NCBI GenBank assembly: GCA_049515655.1 | Contig: JBEKTW010000010.1 | Location: forward strand, 1 to 64,000 | Length of the DNA: 64,000 nt | Source: JBEKTW01 sp049515655 | Lineage (GTDB): Bacteria > Bacteroidota > Ignavibacteria > UBA10030 > SZUA-254 | Reading direction: 5' to 3' | In this document: in pieces, positions 56,661 through 62,920 of the stretch | Layout of the letters: every line of letters begins with the position of its first letter | Numbering within the stretch: position 1 is the first letter of the stretch | The notes under the pieces: generated by a model | Database searches by the model: none | Told to the model about the DNA's origin: nothing | The model's input: only the letters and a program-made list of their open reading frames with translations | Translations under genes and position numbers: made by a program

Positions 56661-56951
56661 CTATGCATGCACAGCGTCTAAGACCGTCTTCGGATATTTA
56701 GCTACAACGCATAGAAGAATCCTTGCCGGCCCCTCCGGCTTCCTTCTGCCTTGTTCCCAATTCCGAAGAGTTGCCAGACTTATCCCCAGTAGCATTGCAA
56801 ATTTCTCCTGCGTCAAACCGAGATGACGACGGATCCCCGGGACATCCGGGTCTTCAATCGTAAATCTGCGGCTTGGTGCCTTTTTGCCTTTAAGGATCGC
56901 GCCGCCCTGCTCGATGCTTGTCATCAACTCATCAAATGTTTCTTTCTTCAT
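56661..56951 (-). CDS. HTH antitoxin (XRE/HigA-like)
   Basis: The 96-residue protein has an N-terminal leader, then a helix-turn-helix domain (about 44-80, HLGLTQEKFAMLLGISLATLRNWEQGRRKPEGPA). It is the second gene after a RelE-like toxin, overlapping it by 4 nt (ATGA). The toxin-first order is typical of higBA systems. It likely neutralises the toxin and represses the promoter through the palindrome at 57273-57291. Confidence 0.87.
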   Translation of the reverse strand: MKKETFDELMTSIEQGGAILKGKKAPSRRFTIEDPDVPGIRRHLGLTQEKFAMLLGISLATLRNWEQGRRKPEGPARILLCVVAKYPKTVLDAVHA

Positions 56952-57265
56952 AAAAGCTCCTGTGTAATAATAGATTTGAGTCTCTTTAATTGATCCACGC
57001 TAAGATCACTCTGTTCATTCTTCTTGAACAAGAAGAGCATGAGCACCGTGTCTTTCGGTTTTACCCAGTAATAGATAATTCTGCTTCCGCCTCGTTTCCC
57101 TTTGCCTTGAATGCTCCACCTGAGTTTCCGCAGACCGTTTGATCCGGGGATTATGTCACCGGCCGTAGGATTTGCGGCAATGAAAGACTGGAGGTCTTTG
57201 TATTCATCATCCGATAGAATATCGAGAACTCTCCTGGTAAAAACGGGCGTTTCTATGATTACCAT
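56948..57265 (-). CDS. RelE/HigB-like toxin
   Basis: The 105-residue protein has the RelE/ParE fold pattern: FTRRVLDILSDDEYKDLQSFI helix pair, GLRKLRWSIQGKGKRGGSRIIYYW strands with the basic residues of mRNA-cleaving toxins, and LMLFLFKKNEQSDLS. It probably cleaves mRNA in the ribosome. Its ATG begins only 6 nt after the -10 box, so the message should be nearly or fully leaderless. The antitoxin follows with a 4-nt overlap. Confidence 0.87.
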   Translation of the reverse strand: MVIIETPVFTRRVLDILSDDEYKDLQSFIAANPTAGDIIPGSNGLRKLRWSIQGKGKRGGSRIIYYWVKPKDTVLMLFLFKKNEQSDLSVDQLKRLKSIITQELL

Positions 57266-57270
57266 ATTAG

Positions 57271-57299
57271 AATATACGCCATTGGCGTATAATTGTCAA
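57271..57299 (-). promoter_or_regulatory. Autoregulated promoter/operator of the toxin-antitoxin pair
   Basis: TTGACA (57294-57299) and TATATT (57271-57276) are 17 bases apart on the minus strand. The spacer and -10 hold the perfect palindrome TATACGCCA-T-TGGCGTATA (57273-57291, one central base), the expected binding site of the antitoxin complex. Confidence 0.8.
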
Positions 57300-57412
57300 G
57301 TGTGATTTGGATATATTAGTAGTGCGAATTCAACATGCTTTTGGGGCAGCGAATCGTTCGGAGTCATGGAATATTCTGCGTGGCACATTCAATTGGTGTT
57401 GATCAAATTCTT

Positions 57413-57570
57413 AGTGTCCTGTGTCGGAAATAGATTGATTAAGTTTTGCGGCATTTAACCCTCACCCCTATCCCCTCTCCCACAAGTGGGAGAGGGGAAT
57501 TGAAGGGGAGGGTAGCGAATGACATAACGATCCAAGGATTTATTAAAACTATTTGAGTGACACAATACTA
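57413..57570. mobile_element. MITE-like element, copy 2
   Basis: The 158-bp stretch is the inverted homologue of 32815-32973. Its ends AGTGTCCTGTGTCGGAAATAG and (reading inward) TAGTATTGTGTCACTCAAATAG form imperfect terminal inverted repeats. The centre is a CCCCTCTCCCAC/GTGGGAGAGGGG hairpin. It lies in the 557-bp gap between the toxin gene and the DUF4143 ATPase, which otherwise holds only a tRNA 3' fragment. Confidence 0.65.
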
Positions 57571-57669
57571 GGTGGGAAACAACAATCAATTCCAGTTTAC
57601 CGTACACCCTCCAAGACTACTGTGCAAATTAATTTCTCTGGTATTCCTGCGATTTTTCTATCGTGTGCA

Positions 57670-57725
57670 CTTCCGCCCCCGCTACTCCAAAAGCCGATTC
57701 TGCGAGGGATCGGCTTATTCTTTTT
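57670..57725 (+). pseudogene. tRNA-fMet 3'-end fragment with terminator
   Basis: CTTCCGCCCCCGCTA (57670-57684) resembles the tRNA 3' end. It is followed by AAGCCGATTCTGCGAGGGATCGGCTT (57691 on; mostly paired stem) and TATTCTTTTT. The downstream bases ATGACCTCGATATGAACCT also match those after the terminator at 54168. This makes a direct repeat flanking the AEP-helicase and toxin-antitoxin segment. Confidence 0.65.
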
Positions 57726-57822
57726 ATGACCTCGATATGAACCTGCAACCCCTTTCAGCAAGACCTTTGAATACCATGAAATTTCGTCTTGCATTAACGG
57801 AATTTCCTGGTTATATTGGTTC

Positions 57823-58992
57823 ATGATAAAACGCTCATTATTACTGAGGAAGCTAAGAACCGCATTAGGTCGCAGTCGCGTCGTTGCTCTGATAGGACCG
57901 CGCCAGTGCGGGAAGACCACGCTTGCCCGTCAGTTGTTGGACCCACGAACGCTAAACTATTTTGATCTCGAGGACCCTGTTAGTCTCGCCCGGCTGGACG
58001 AGCCTATGACCGCGCTCAGCGGGCTCAAGGGTCTTGTGGTGATTGATGAAATCCAGCGCAAGTCTGATCTCTTTCCAGTTCTTCGAGTGCTGGCCGACCG
58101 TAAGCCTCTGCCGGCGCGATTTCTTATTCTGGGCAGTGCGTCACCCGATCTCCTACGCCAGTCGTCAGAGAGTCTCGCAGGAAGAATTGAAACGATAACG
58201 ATGATGGGGTTTGGACTTGGTGAAGTAGGCGTTGGCGCCCTGAGCCGTCATTGGCTTCGAGGGGGCTTTCCACTTTCCTTTCTCGCACGATCCGACCGGG
58301 ACAGTAATTCGTGGCGTAAGAACTTCGTTCAGACCTTTCTCGAGCGCGATCTCATACAACTTGGAATCCACGTTCCTGCCACAACAATGCGTCGCTTCTG
58401 GACGATGGTTGCTCACAGTCATGGACAGATATGGAACGCCTCGGAAGTTGCCCGTTCGCTGGCAATCAGCGAGGCGTCTGCACGTAGATACATCGATTTG
58501 CTGTCGGAACTTTTCATGGTGCGACAGTTACAACCATGGCATGCAAATCTAAAGAAACGGCAAGTGAAAAGTCCGAAACTGTATTTTCGCGATACCGGCT
58601 TATTGCATCACCTCCTGGGGATTCGATCGGAAAAGGAGCTTTTGACGCACCCGAGACTTGGGGCATCCTGGGAGGGGTATGTCATCGAGGAAGTGATCCG
58701 TTCAGTCGAACCTGATGAAGAGTACTTTTGGGCCACACACAATGGCGCTGAGATCGATTTGATTCTTGTGAAGGATGGCAAAAAATATGGAGTCGAATGC
58801 AAACGAACAGACGCTCCGAAACTAACACCATCGATGCGTGCGGCGATTGAAGAACTGAAACTTAGCCGGGTTTCTGTCATCTATCCTGGAACCTCACGCT
58901 ATGAACTCGCTCCCCGCATTTCCGTTGTGCCGTTGAAATCTGTCGTTGATGGTGTACGAGGATTATTTCCAAATCCTCTAACTCAGCAATAA
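57823..58992 (+). CDS. AAA-family ATPase with DUF4143 domain
   Basis: The 389-residue protein has an N-terminal AAA_14 domain with Walker A GPRQCGKTT (about 25-33), Walker B LVVIDEIQ (about 70-77), and a sensor region FLILGSASPDLL. The C-terminal DUF4143 domain has a winged-helix-like part and a restriction-like motif (EIDLILVKDGKKYGVECK near 313-330, with E-x-D and E-x-K in PD-(D/E)XK spacing). Members are common in accessory regions, and a biological role is not established. It is isolated, with repeats on both sides. Confidence 0.85.
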   Translation: MIKRSLLLRKLRTALGRSRVVALIGPRQCGKTTLARQLLDPRTLNYFDLEDPVSLARLDEPMTALSGLKGLVVIDEIQRKSDLFPVLRVLADRKPLPARFLILGSASPDLLRQSSESLAGRIETITMMGFGLGEVGVGALSRHWLRGGFPLSFLARSDRDSNSWRKNFVQTFLERDLIQLGIHVPATTMRRFWTMVAHSHGQIWNASEVARSLAISEASARRYIDLLSELFMVRQLQPWHANLKKRQVKSPKLYFRDTGLLHHLLGIRSEKELLTHPRLGASWEGYVIEEVIRSVEPDEEYFWATHNGAEIDLILVKDGKKYGVECKRTDAPKLTPSMRAAIEELKLSRVSVIYPGTSRYELAPRISVVPLKSVVDGVRGLFPNPLTQQ

Positions 58993-59133
58993 TGTACAGC
59001 TTCTTCTTCTTCGCCAATCCTCTGCAATTCCTCCGCTACAGTTTCTGCCACTCGTTTCAGTTCTGTCCGATTGGAATAGAAGAAGACGCGAACGTGATCA
59101 TCGCCCAGAACTAGGAGCTTTTCCCGGCTCACC
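58983..59133 (-). pseudogene. Possible C-terminal remnant of an unidentified gene
   Basis: The minus-strand frame ending at 58983 reads SREKLLVLGDDHVRVFFYSN then a charged helix (TVAEELQRIGEEEEAVHYC). It looks protein-like but has no plausible start, because the frame is joined at about 59134-59140 to a GIY-YIG tail on the other strand. I do not recognise the family. It overlaps the DUF4143 gene end by 10 bp. Confidence 0.3.
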
Positions 59134-59140
59134 GACAAGG

Positions 59141-59185
59141 AAGAGTGGCGTAGGCAGAGAGTGGTTAAAGACACACATCGTAGGG
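59141..59185 (+). pseudogene. C-terminal remnant of a GIY-YIG gene (second unit)
   Basis: AAG AGT GGC GTA GGC begins a frame reading KSGVGREWLKTHIVG. It matches KSGVGRRWLMNN of the intact GIY-YIG protein at the same distance from a following tRNA-fMet fragment. All upstream codons are missing. Confidence 0.7.
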
Positions 59186-59214
59186 TGCCCGCCGCGGGCT
59201 GGGCCGAAGGCGGA

Positions 59215-59333
59215 GTAGCTCGTTGGGCTCATAACTCCGCCGCAGGCGGACTGTAGGTTCAAGTTGATCCCGTCATGATTCATTCATGACGGGAGAAATG
59301 CCGCATTCTTTCTGCGGCATCCTTCCCTCGCTA
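59215..59333 (+). pseudogene. tRNA-fMet-derived sequence, second palindrome-bearing copy
   Basis: It has the same 21-nt block as the copy at 54049 (59215-59235), the same palindrome TCCGCCGCAGGCGGA, the same CTGTAGGTTCAAGT block and a 3' end CCTTCCCTCGCTA. In the T-arm gap, however, the two palindromes have different sequence: TCCCGTCATGA/TCATGACGGGA and ATGCCGCA/TGCGGCAT. Stems are kept while sequence differs from the copy at 54049-54161. Confidence 0.8.
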
Positions 59334-59340
59334 CACTGAA

Positions 59341-59364
59341 GCCTCCTGACTAAGGAGGCTTTTT
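59341..59364 (+). terminator. Terminator after the second tRNA-like copy
   Basis: GCCTCCT and AGGAGGC (59341-59347 and 59353-59359) followed by TTTTTC. It uses the same stem sequence as the terminator of the intact tRNA (GCCTCCTGA), not that of the copy at 54168. Confidence 0.8.
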
Positions 59365-59382
59365 CATTTCACAGGAGGAACA

Positions 59383-59451
59383 ATGCCATTCTACACTACA
59401 CCGAACTACGAACCATGCAGTGAGCAAACCCACGACTTTAGTCGTGGGTGA
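59383..59451 (+). pseudogene. 5' remnant of a third GIY-YIG gene, cut by an IS200-like hairpin
   Basis: AGGAGG precedes an ATG at the same spacing after the terminator as in the intact unit. The frame begins MPFYTT, against MPYFAY of the intact protein, then departs and stops at 59449-59451 inside the hairpin at 59429-59448. Confidence 0.6.
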
Positions 59452-59491
59452 AGGACAAAAAAGCCATAAACCCGGAACCGCTTCAGCGGTT
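59429..59491. mobile_element. IS200/IS605- or RAYT-like end hairpins
   Basis: CCCACGAC-TTTA-GTCGTGGG (59429-59448) is the type of hairpin found at ends of IS200/IS605 elements. A second hairpin AACCGC-TTCA-GCGGTT follows at 59476-59491. No TnpA or TnpB frame is present, so only an end remains. Confidence 0.5.
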
Positions 59492-59541
59492 TCGGTTGAG
59501 ATGCGATATTTTGATTATCGATTCTTGTTGTGGCCTTTTCG

Positions 59542-59579
59542 AACCCCCCTTGATCCCCCCTTCGAATGAAGGGGGGATG
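59542..59579. repeat. GC-rich palindromic element, decayed copy 3
   Basis: AACCCCCC, then CCCCCCTTCGAATGAAGGGGGG, matches the left half and core of the elements at 10347 and 10825, including the same preceding GGCCTTTTCG context as copy 1 (GGCTTTTTCG). The right arm GGGGGGTT has been lost. No DUF559 gene accompanies it. Confidence 0.75.
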
Positions 59580-59639
59580 ACACGACTCATGCGTCGGTTG
59601 GGACAATCTGAAGCAAGTTGATAGCGATGAGGAACGAAA

Positions 59640-59790
59640 CGACGAATCGGGATCCTATTCACCCGCCGAAGCGACCTGTCTGCCGACCTGCCCGCCGAAG
59701 CGGAGCGTAGGCGGGAGCGGAGCGTAGGCGGAAGCGAAGGCAGAAGCGTAGGCGGAAGTCCCGACGGTAGTCGGGACGTAGGCGGGCAGT
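59640..59790. repeat. GCGTAGGCGG-type repeat cluster
   Basis: The word GCGTAGGCGG recurs at least three times. CCCGCC/GGCGGG and TCCCGAC/GTCGGGA inverted repeats surround them, the whole flanked by TGCCCGCC and GGCGGGC. No coding frame is convincing. The sequence between here and 60170 has no gene except the inverted repeat listed next. Confidence 0.6.
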
Positions 59791-59962
59791 GACTACAGAA
59801 GAATCCCAATCGGTGAAAGCTGGTTGGGATTTGTAGTTTCTTGTCTCACTCTTTACTCTTCACTTTGCTGCTTGATCAAGGCCCTTTCCTGGATCTCGAA
59901 CAACTTCCCACTTACCTCTACACGATGTAGAGTTCGAAGTTAAAAAGGGTCCGAAATGACTC

Positions 59963-60044
59963 AACCCGGCGAACGTCAGCGTCACCCAGTAGAAACAGGA
60001 TCATCCTGTAACAGCAAACCCTGCTCACAAGGCCGGGTTTTATG
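59963..60044. other. Nested inverted repeat downstream of the ImmA/IrrE gene
   Basis: AACCCGGC (59963-59970) pairs with GCCGGGTT (60032-60039). Inside is a perfect palindrome ACAGGAT-C-ATCCTGT (59995-60009). Read on plus it ends in TTTTAT. It could be a small structured RNA, a recombination site or a convergent terminator; I cannot tell. Confidence 0.4.
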
Positions 60045-60170
60045 CATAGAGAGTGGATATTTGCGCTGACTGGGTTGGTGACCCTGGATATGCTCCGATG
60101 TGTTTCAACAACGATTGAGGTATTAATTGTAGAAGACTTCACAGAAGAGGCCGCTGAGATGATGGAGCAC

Positions 60171-60953
60171 TTAATCTTCCCAGATTACACTGAGTGTGTA
60201 GTTGTAAGAGCTGGCAAACAAGCAAAACTCATAGAATGGCTTGTCTCGTTCATCGTGCTTAAGTTCGAACCACGTCGATTTCCATATGTTCTGCTTTTGT
60301 TCGTCATCATAGTACCTATTGGGAGTTGTGAACACCTCATATGCCACGGAGTCTCCAGGAGGTTTGTGGTCGCGTTGGAAGTTCAAGAAGTATCGAAAGT
60401 CGTCTGACTTCTTCCACCACTTCATTCGGTTGGCCTTGCAATACACTATGCAAATCGGATGATTACCCCGGTTAGCGAACTTGAGGATTGCAGCCGTTTT
60501 ACTAACTTGGAATCTACTTGCTAAGTAGTCGATAACTTCAGGGCCAAACTTCTTTCCTTTACATTCGCTGTGAAATATTTCCGAGGGCATCAAAAACTCG
60601 GCAGCGAATTCATTCGCTTCAGTTTCTTCTACGGCAAATTTGGCATCGTACCATCGGTTCAACGTATCATCATCATCATTGTAGATTTTCGTCTTGTTTC
60701 GGTGCAACTCGAAATGGCCTAGTTCATGAGCTAGAACAAATCGCTTTTTCGTCGGGATTTGGATCTTAGAGTTTATCGTGATGACGCCAGAAGTTTCATT
60801 CATTACGATTCTGCCCTCAGCCCCATCAATTTCTTCTTCCTTTATTAATAAGTCTTTACTGTTAAGGATTACGTCTACAGGTAATTGTAATGGATCGGTG
60901 ATTCCGCATTCCTCCAATACATTGCTGGCTACTATCTCTGCCCTACTTGCCAT
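60171..60953 (-). CDS. ImmA/IrrE-family zinc metallopeptidase
   Basis: The 260-residue protein has the COG2856 domain: an N-terminal helical part (ASNVLEECGITDPLQLPVD), the zinc motif HELGH near 78-82 (VLAHELGHFEL), and a downstream EEtEANEFAAEFLMP that supplies the third ligand. Family members (ImmA, IrrE/PprI, CapP) cleave repressors or regulators when damage or infection is sensed. I start at the ATG at 60953 (MASRAEIV), overlapping the upstream stop by 11 nt; an earlier ATG at 60980 is possible. It is the last gene of a minus-strand set with a sigma-like factor and a helical protein, divergent from the ubiquitin-like operon. Confidence 0.88.
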   Translation of the reverse strand: MASRAEIVASNVLEECGITDPLQLPVDVILNSKDLLIKEEEIDGAEGRIVMNETSGVITINSKIQIPTKKRFVLAHELGHFELHRNKTKIYNDDDDTLNRWYDAKFAVEETEANEFAAEFLMPSEIFHSECKGKKFGPEVIDYLASRFQVSKTAAILKFANRGNHPICIVYCKANRMKWWKKSDDFRYFLNFQRDHKPPGDSVAYEVFTTPNRYYDDEQKQNIWKSTWFELKHDERDKPFYEFCLFASSYNYTLSVIWED

Positions 60954-61374
60954 TTGAATCGGAATCATATTCTTCGGCAATTTCGCCCAATAAATCCAAC
61001 AACTTTGTATCTATTACTATTCCTTGTTTGTCTCTGCTGGAGAGAGAGGTCAAATTTTTGAACAAAGGTTGGAGTTCAGCAAACTTAGGCTTTGTCAGAA
61101 TTCGGTCGGCTAGCTTGATATACTCCTCCTGTCTTGACTCAATTCCTTGCTTGAACTTTGCAAGAAACGCGGTAACACGTTCATATTTGGTTCTGTTCAG
61201 TTCGGCTTTTGCGCGAGTTTTCAACTGACGAAACAAGGCCATATTGTTCTTGAGGATCGTGTCAATATCCATATGCCACTCTTTGAAGAGTGACCTGTCC
61301 TCTGGCTGATACTTGCTATCAAGAAAAAGAGTGAATAATTCATCCAGCAACTTGTGTTTTGTCGCGTTATTCAT
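60943..61374 (-). CDS. Small helical protein, candidate anti-sigma or protease target
   Basis: The 143-residue protein is predicted all-helical, charged, with no membrane segment and no family I recognise. It sits 4 bp after the sigma-like gene and overlaps the metallopeptidase gene. By position it could hold the sigma factor inactive until the protease cuts it, as in other three-part switches. This is inference from gene order only; it could equally be a structural partner of the protease. Confidence 0.6.
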   Translation of the reverse strand: MNNATKHKLLDELFTLFLDSKYQPEDRSLFKEWHMDIDTILKNNMALFRQLKTRAKAELNRTKYERVTAFLAKFKQGIESRQEEYIKLADRILTKPKFAELQPLFKNLTSLSSRDKQGIVIDTKLLDLLGEIAEEYDSDSNGK

Positions 61375-61378
61375 GATA

Positions 61379-61990
61379 TCACTTCGAATTGTTCAATTCG
61401 TCTTTGCGAGAGACTAAGCGCCGAACGAGTTTTCTTTTCAACACATATACTTCGTCGATTGTAATGCCGAGTTCGGAGGCAATCGTAGAGAAGTCTGCAT
61501 CCTCAAAGTACCTCAGCGCGAAATAGGCAAGGGAATCGTCATCTTTCGAGACCTCATAAGCCAACTCTCGGACCCTTTCGAAAACCTCTTCATCCTCATC
61601 TTGGATTTCAGGAAGGTCGTAGACGTCTGCAATATCTTTGTCCAGGCGTATAGGGGAGGTTTCTTTCTTCAGCTTATACTGGGTAACCTTGTCGGAGATA
61701 ATCTTGTTAGCTATTCGTATTAGTTGTTCGGCGAGTGTAAATGTTTCAAATTTCCAGTCCCAACCATTAGGATCATATAATCTCTTTATGGTTTCCCCGA
61801 CATAGTACGCAACTGGATCCACCCCCAAGCTTGCCTCGGTGTGTGCTCCCCACTTGGTTCGATCCATGGGAGAACCAAGTCGAAGGCGAGCTTTGACATG
61901 GAGAGAGAGTTGCTCAATAGCTTCCTTCATCTGCCCATCTGAAATTTCACTGAGTTTGCGAAGGGCTAGTTCTTTTCTGTTAGCCACCAT
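61379..61990 (-). CDS. Sigma-70-family-like RNA polymerase sigma factor
   Basis: The 203-residue protein has a sigma-2-like part with VDPVAYYVGETIKRLYD and an aromatic W-D-W-K-F segment, a variable acidic linker (about 110-140), and a sigma-4-like helix-turn-helix at the C terminus (YFEDADFSTIASELGITIDEVYVLKRKLVRRL, about 160-195). It is the size of an ECF sigma factor but divergent. AAGGA is 6 bases before the ATG. It is transcribed away from the ubiquitin-like operon, from a shared symmetric element at 62014-62064, so it likely drives both its own genes and that operon. Confidence 0.75.
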   Translation of the reverse strand: MVANRKELALRKLSEISDGQMKEAIEQLSLHVKARLRLGSPMDRTKWGAHTEASLGVDPVAYYVGETIKRLYDPNGWDWKFETFTLAEQLIRIANKIISDKVTQYKLKKETSPIRLDKDIADVYDLPEIQDEDEEVFERVRELAYEVSKDDDSLAYFALRYFEDADFSTIASELGITIDEVYVLKRKLVRRLVSRKDELNNSK

Positions 61991-62013
61991 CTATTTCCTT
62001 CTGAACTATAATG

Positions 62014-62064
62014 ACCGATAAAAATGTCTTTCTGGTCAACGACCAAAAGAGGATTCTGATCGGT
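62014..62064. promoter_or_regulatory. Exactly symmetric bidirectional promoter element
   Basis: A palindrome TGGTC-AAC-GACCA is centred at 62039 (62033-62045). On each side, exactly 13 bases away, lies ATCGGT (plus 62059-62064; minus 62014-62019), so both strands read TGGTCNNNGACCA-N13-ATCGGT. Counted as GACCA-N15-CGGT, this has ECF-type -35/-10 spacing. On minus the start would be about 18 nt before the sigma-like gene; on plus about 140 nt before the ubiquitin-like gene. A housekeeping-like TATACT at 62065-62070 overlaps on plus. Confidence 0.65.
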
Positions 62065-62072
62065 TATACTAC

Positions 62073-62100
62073 TTACAAATAGGCACAAACACAATAATAT
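62073..62100 (+). promoter_or_regulatory. Weak alternative promoter of the ubiquitin-like operon
   Basis: TTACAA (62073-62078) and TAATAT (62095-62100) are 16 bases apart, downstream of the symmetric element. It might give basal expression by the housekeeping polymerase. Confidence 0.3.
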
Positions 62101-62125
62101 GAAAAAACACCTAAAATGACAATTT

Positions 62126-62133
62126 GGGGGGGG
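62126..62133 (+). repeat. G8 homopolymer in the operon leader
   Basis: Eight consecutive G lie between the promoter and the first gene (ATTTGGGGGGGGCAAA), in otherwise AT-rich sequence. Such tracts slip during replication and can change promoter or leader length. Confidence 0.7.
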
Positions 62134-62210
62134 CAAAATCTCAAAGCCATTAAAATTGATGGGATATAAAAACAAATATCTTTCACAACCAAAAAGAAGG
62201 AGTCCTGAGA

Positions 62211-62477
62211 ATGGAAAAGAATAGCTTAATTAAAGTCCAGGTCCACTACATTGCGGCTGGCAAACCATTTCAAAAAGATGCCCAGCCGTCGGAAACAGTG
62301 GGTGAGCTCAAAACGCAAGCCCTCGTCGCATTTGGGCTGTCTGAGGGTGGCGGCAAAACCTTCAAACTATTTCATCAAAAACAGGAGTTGCTGAACATGA
62401 GTCAAACTCTCGGTGAAATTGCAGACGGCAAGAAGGAACTGAAGCTCGATCTCGAAGAAGTCCTTATTCAGGGTTGA
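62211..62477 (+). CDS. Ubiquitin-like protein (beta-grasp)
   Basis: The 88-residue protein has a ubiquitin-like layout: a first beta hairpin (SLIKVQVHYIAAGKPFQKDA), a helix (VGELKTQALVAFGLSE), strands KTFKLFHQKQELL and a last strand KELKLDLEEVLIQG. The C terminus ends in a single glycine, exposed without a processing tail, so it could be used directly by an E1. AAGGAG is 8 bases upstream. The stop overlaps the E2 start. It would be the modifier of the downstream enzymes, comparable with BilA of Bil systems or the Ubl of other bacterial conjugation operons. Confidence 0.82.
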   Translation: MEKNSLIKVQVHYIAAGKPFQKDAQPSETVGELKTQALVAFGLSEGGGKTFKLFHQKQELLNMSQTLGEIADGKKELKLDLEEVLIQG

Positions 62478-62920
62478 TGATGGATGAGTTGTCAATACTC
62501 AACTTTGAACAAGACTTCAACGAAGCGTTGGCTTTTGCCGAGGACAAGAGATGGAAGGTCGAGAAAATTGGCCCCCTAGAAGTGATAGTTACCGTTTTCT
62601 CTCAAAAGGTTCCTGGAGAGATATTCTTCGCTCGCTTCTTCTGGGAAATATATCCAGGCGAACCTCCGTCTTTGAAATTCCGCGATGCTTCGAGCGGGTC
62701 ATATGATATCCCAACTGCTTGGCCTGAATTGCGTGGTTTTCGTCCAGCTAGTTTGGATGCTTGTGTAAATTGGTGTATCGAGGGGTTCAAGCTACATCCT
62801 GAGTGGAAAAATGATCCAGATAAGAAATGGAATCCATCGGGCAATGCATTACTCCGAGTCATTAACAATTTGCAAAATGAATTGGATAGCTATTTCATAA
62901 GGCGGTACATACAGACATGA
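62477..62920 (+). CDS. E2-like ubiquitin-conjugating enzyme
   Basis: The 147-residue protein has an E2 (UBC) pattern: an N-terminal helix, strands ending in FARFFWEIYPGEPPSLKFRD (equivalent to the P-x-x-P-P region), then FRPASLDACVNWC with the probable catalytic Cys96 (Cys100 is the alternative), and a C-terminal helix (NALLRVINNLQNEL). It would accept the Ubl from the E1 and pass it on. A TTG at 62474 and ATG at 62480 are other possible starts. It shares bases with the gene before and the gene after, so the operon is tightly coupled. Confidence 0.82.
   Translation: MMDELSILNFEQDFNEALAFAEDKRWKVEKIGPLEVIVTVFSQKVPGEIFFARFFWEIYPGEPPSLKFRDASSGSYDIPTAWPELRGFRPASLDACVNWCIEGFKLHPEWKNDPDKKWNPSGNALLRVINNLQNELDSYFIRRYIQT

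Noticed and set aside
57572..57826. An 84-codon plus-strand open frame before the DUF4143 gene
   Set aside because: It runs through the tRNA 3' fragment and its terminator and has no recognisable domain.
59963..60044. An integron attC site
   Set aside because: The outer inverted repeat is suggestive, but the GTTRRRY/RYYYAAC core pattern is not convincing and no integrase or cassette array is visible.
60042..60407. A 121-codon plus-strand open frame
   Set aside because: Mostly antisense to the ImmA/IrrE gene, with no motif and no ribosome-binding site.
62101..62121. A leader peptide starting near 62100
   Set aside because: It would be only six codons with no ribosome-binding site.
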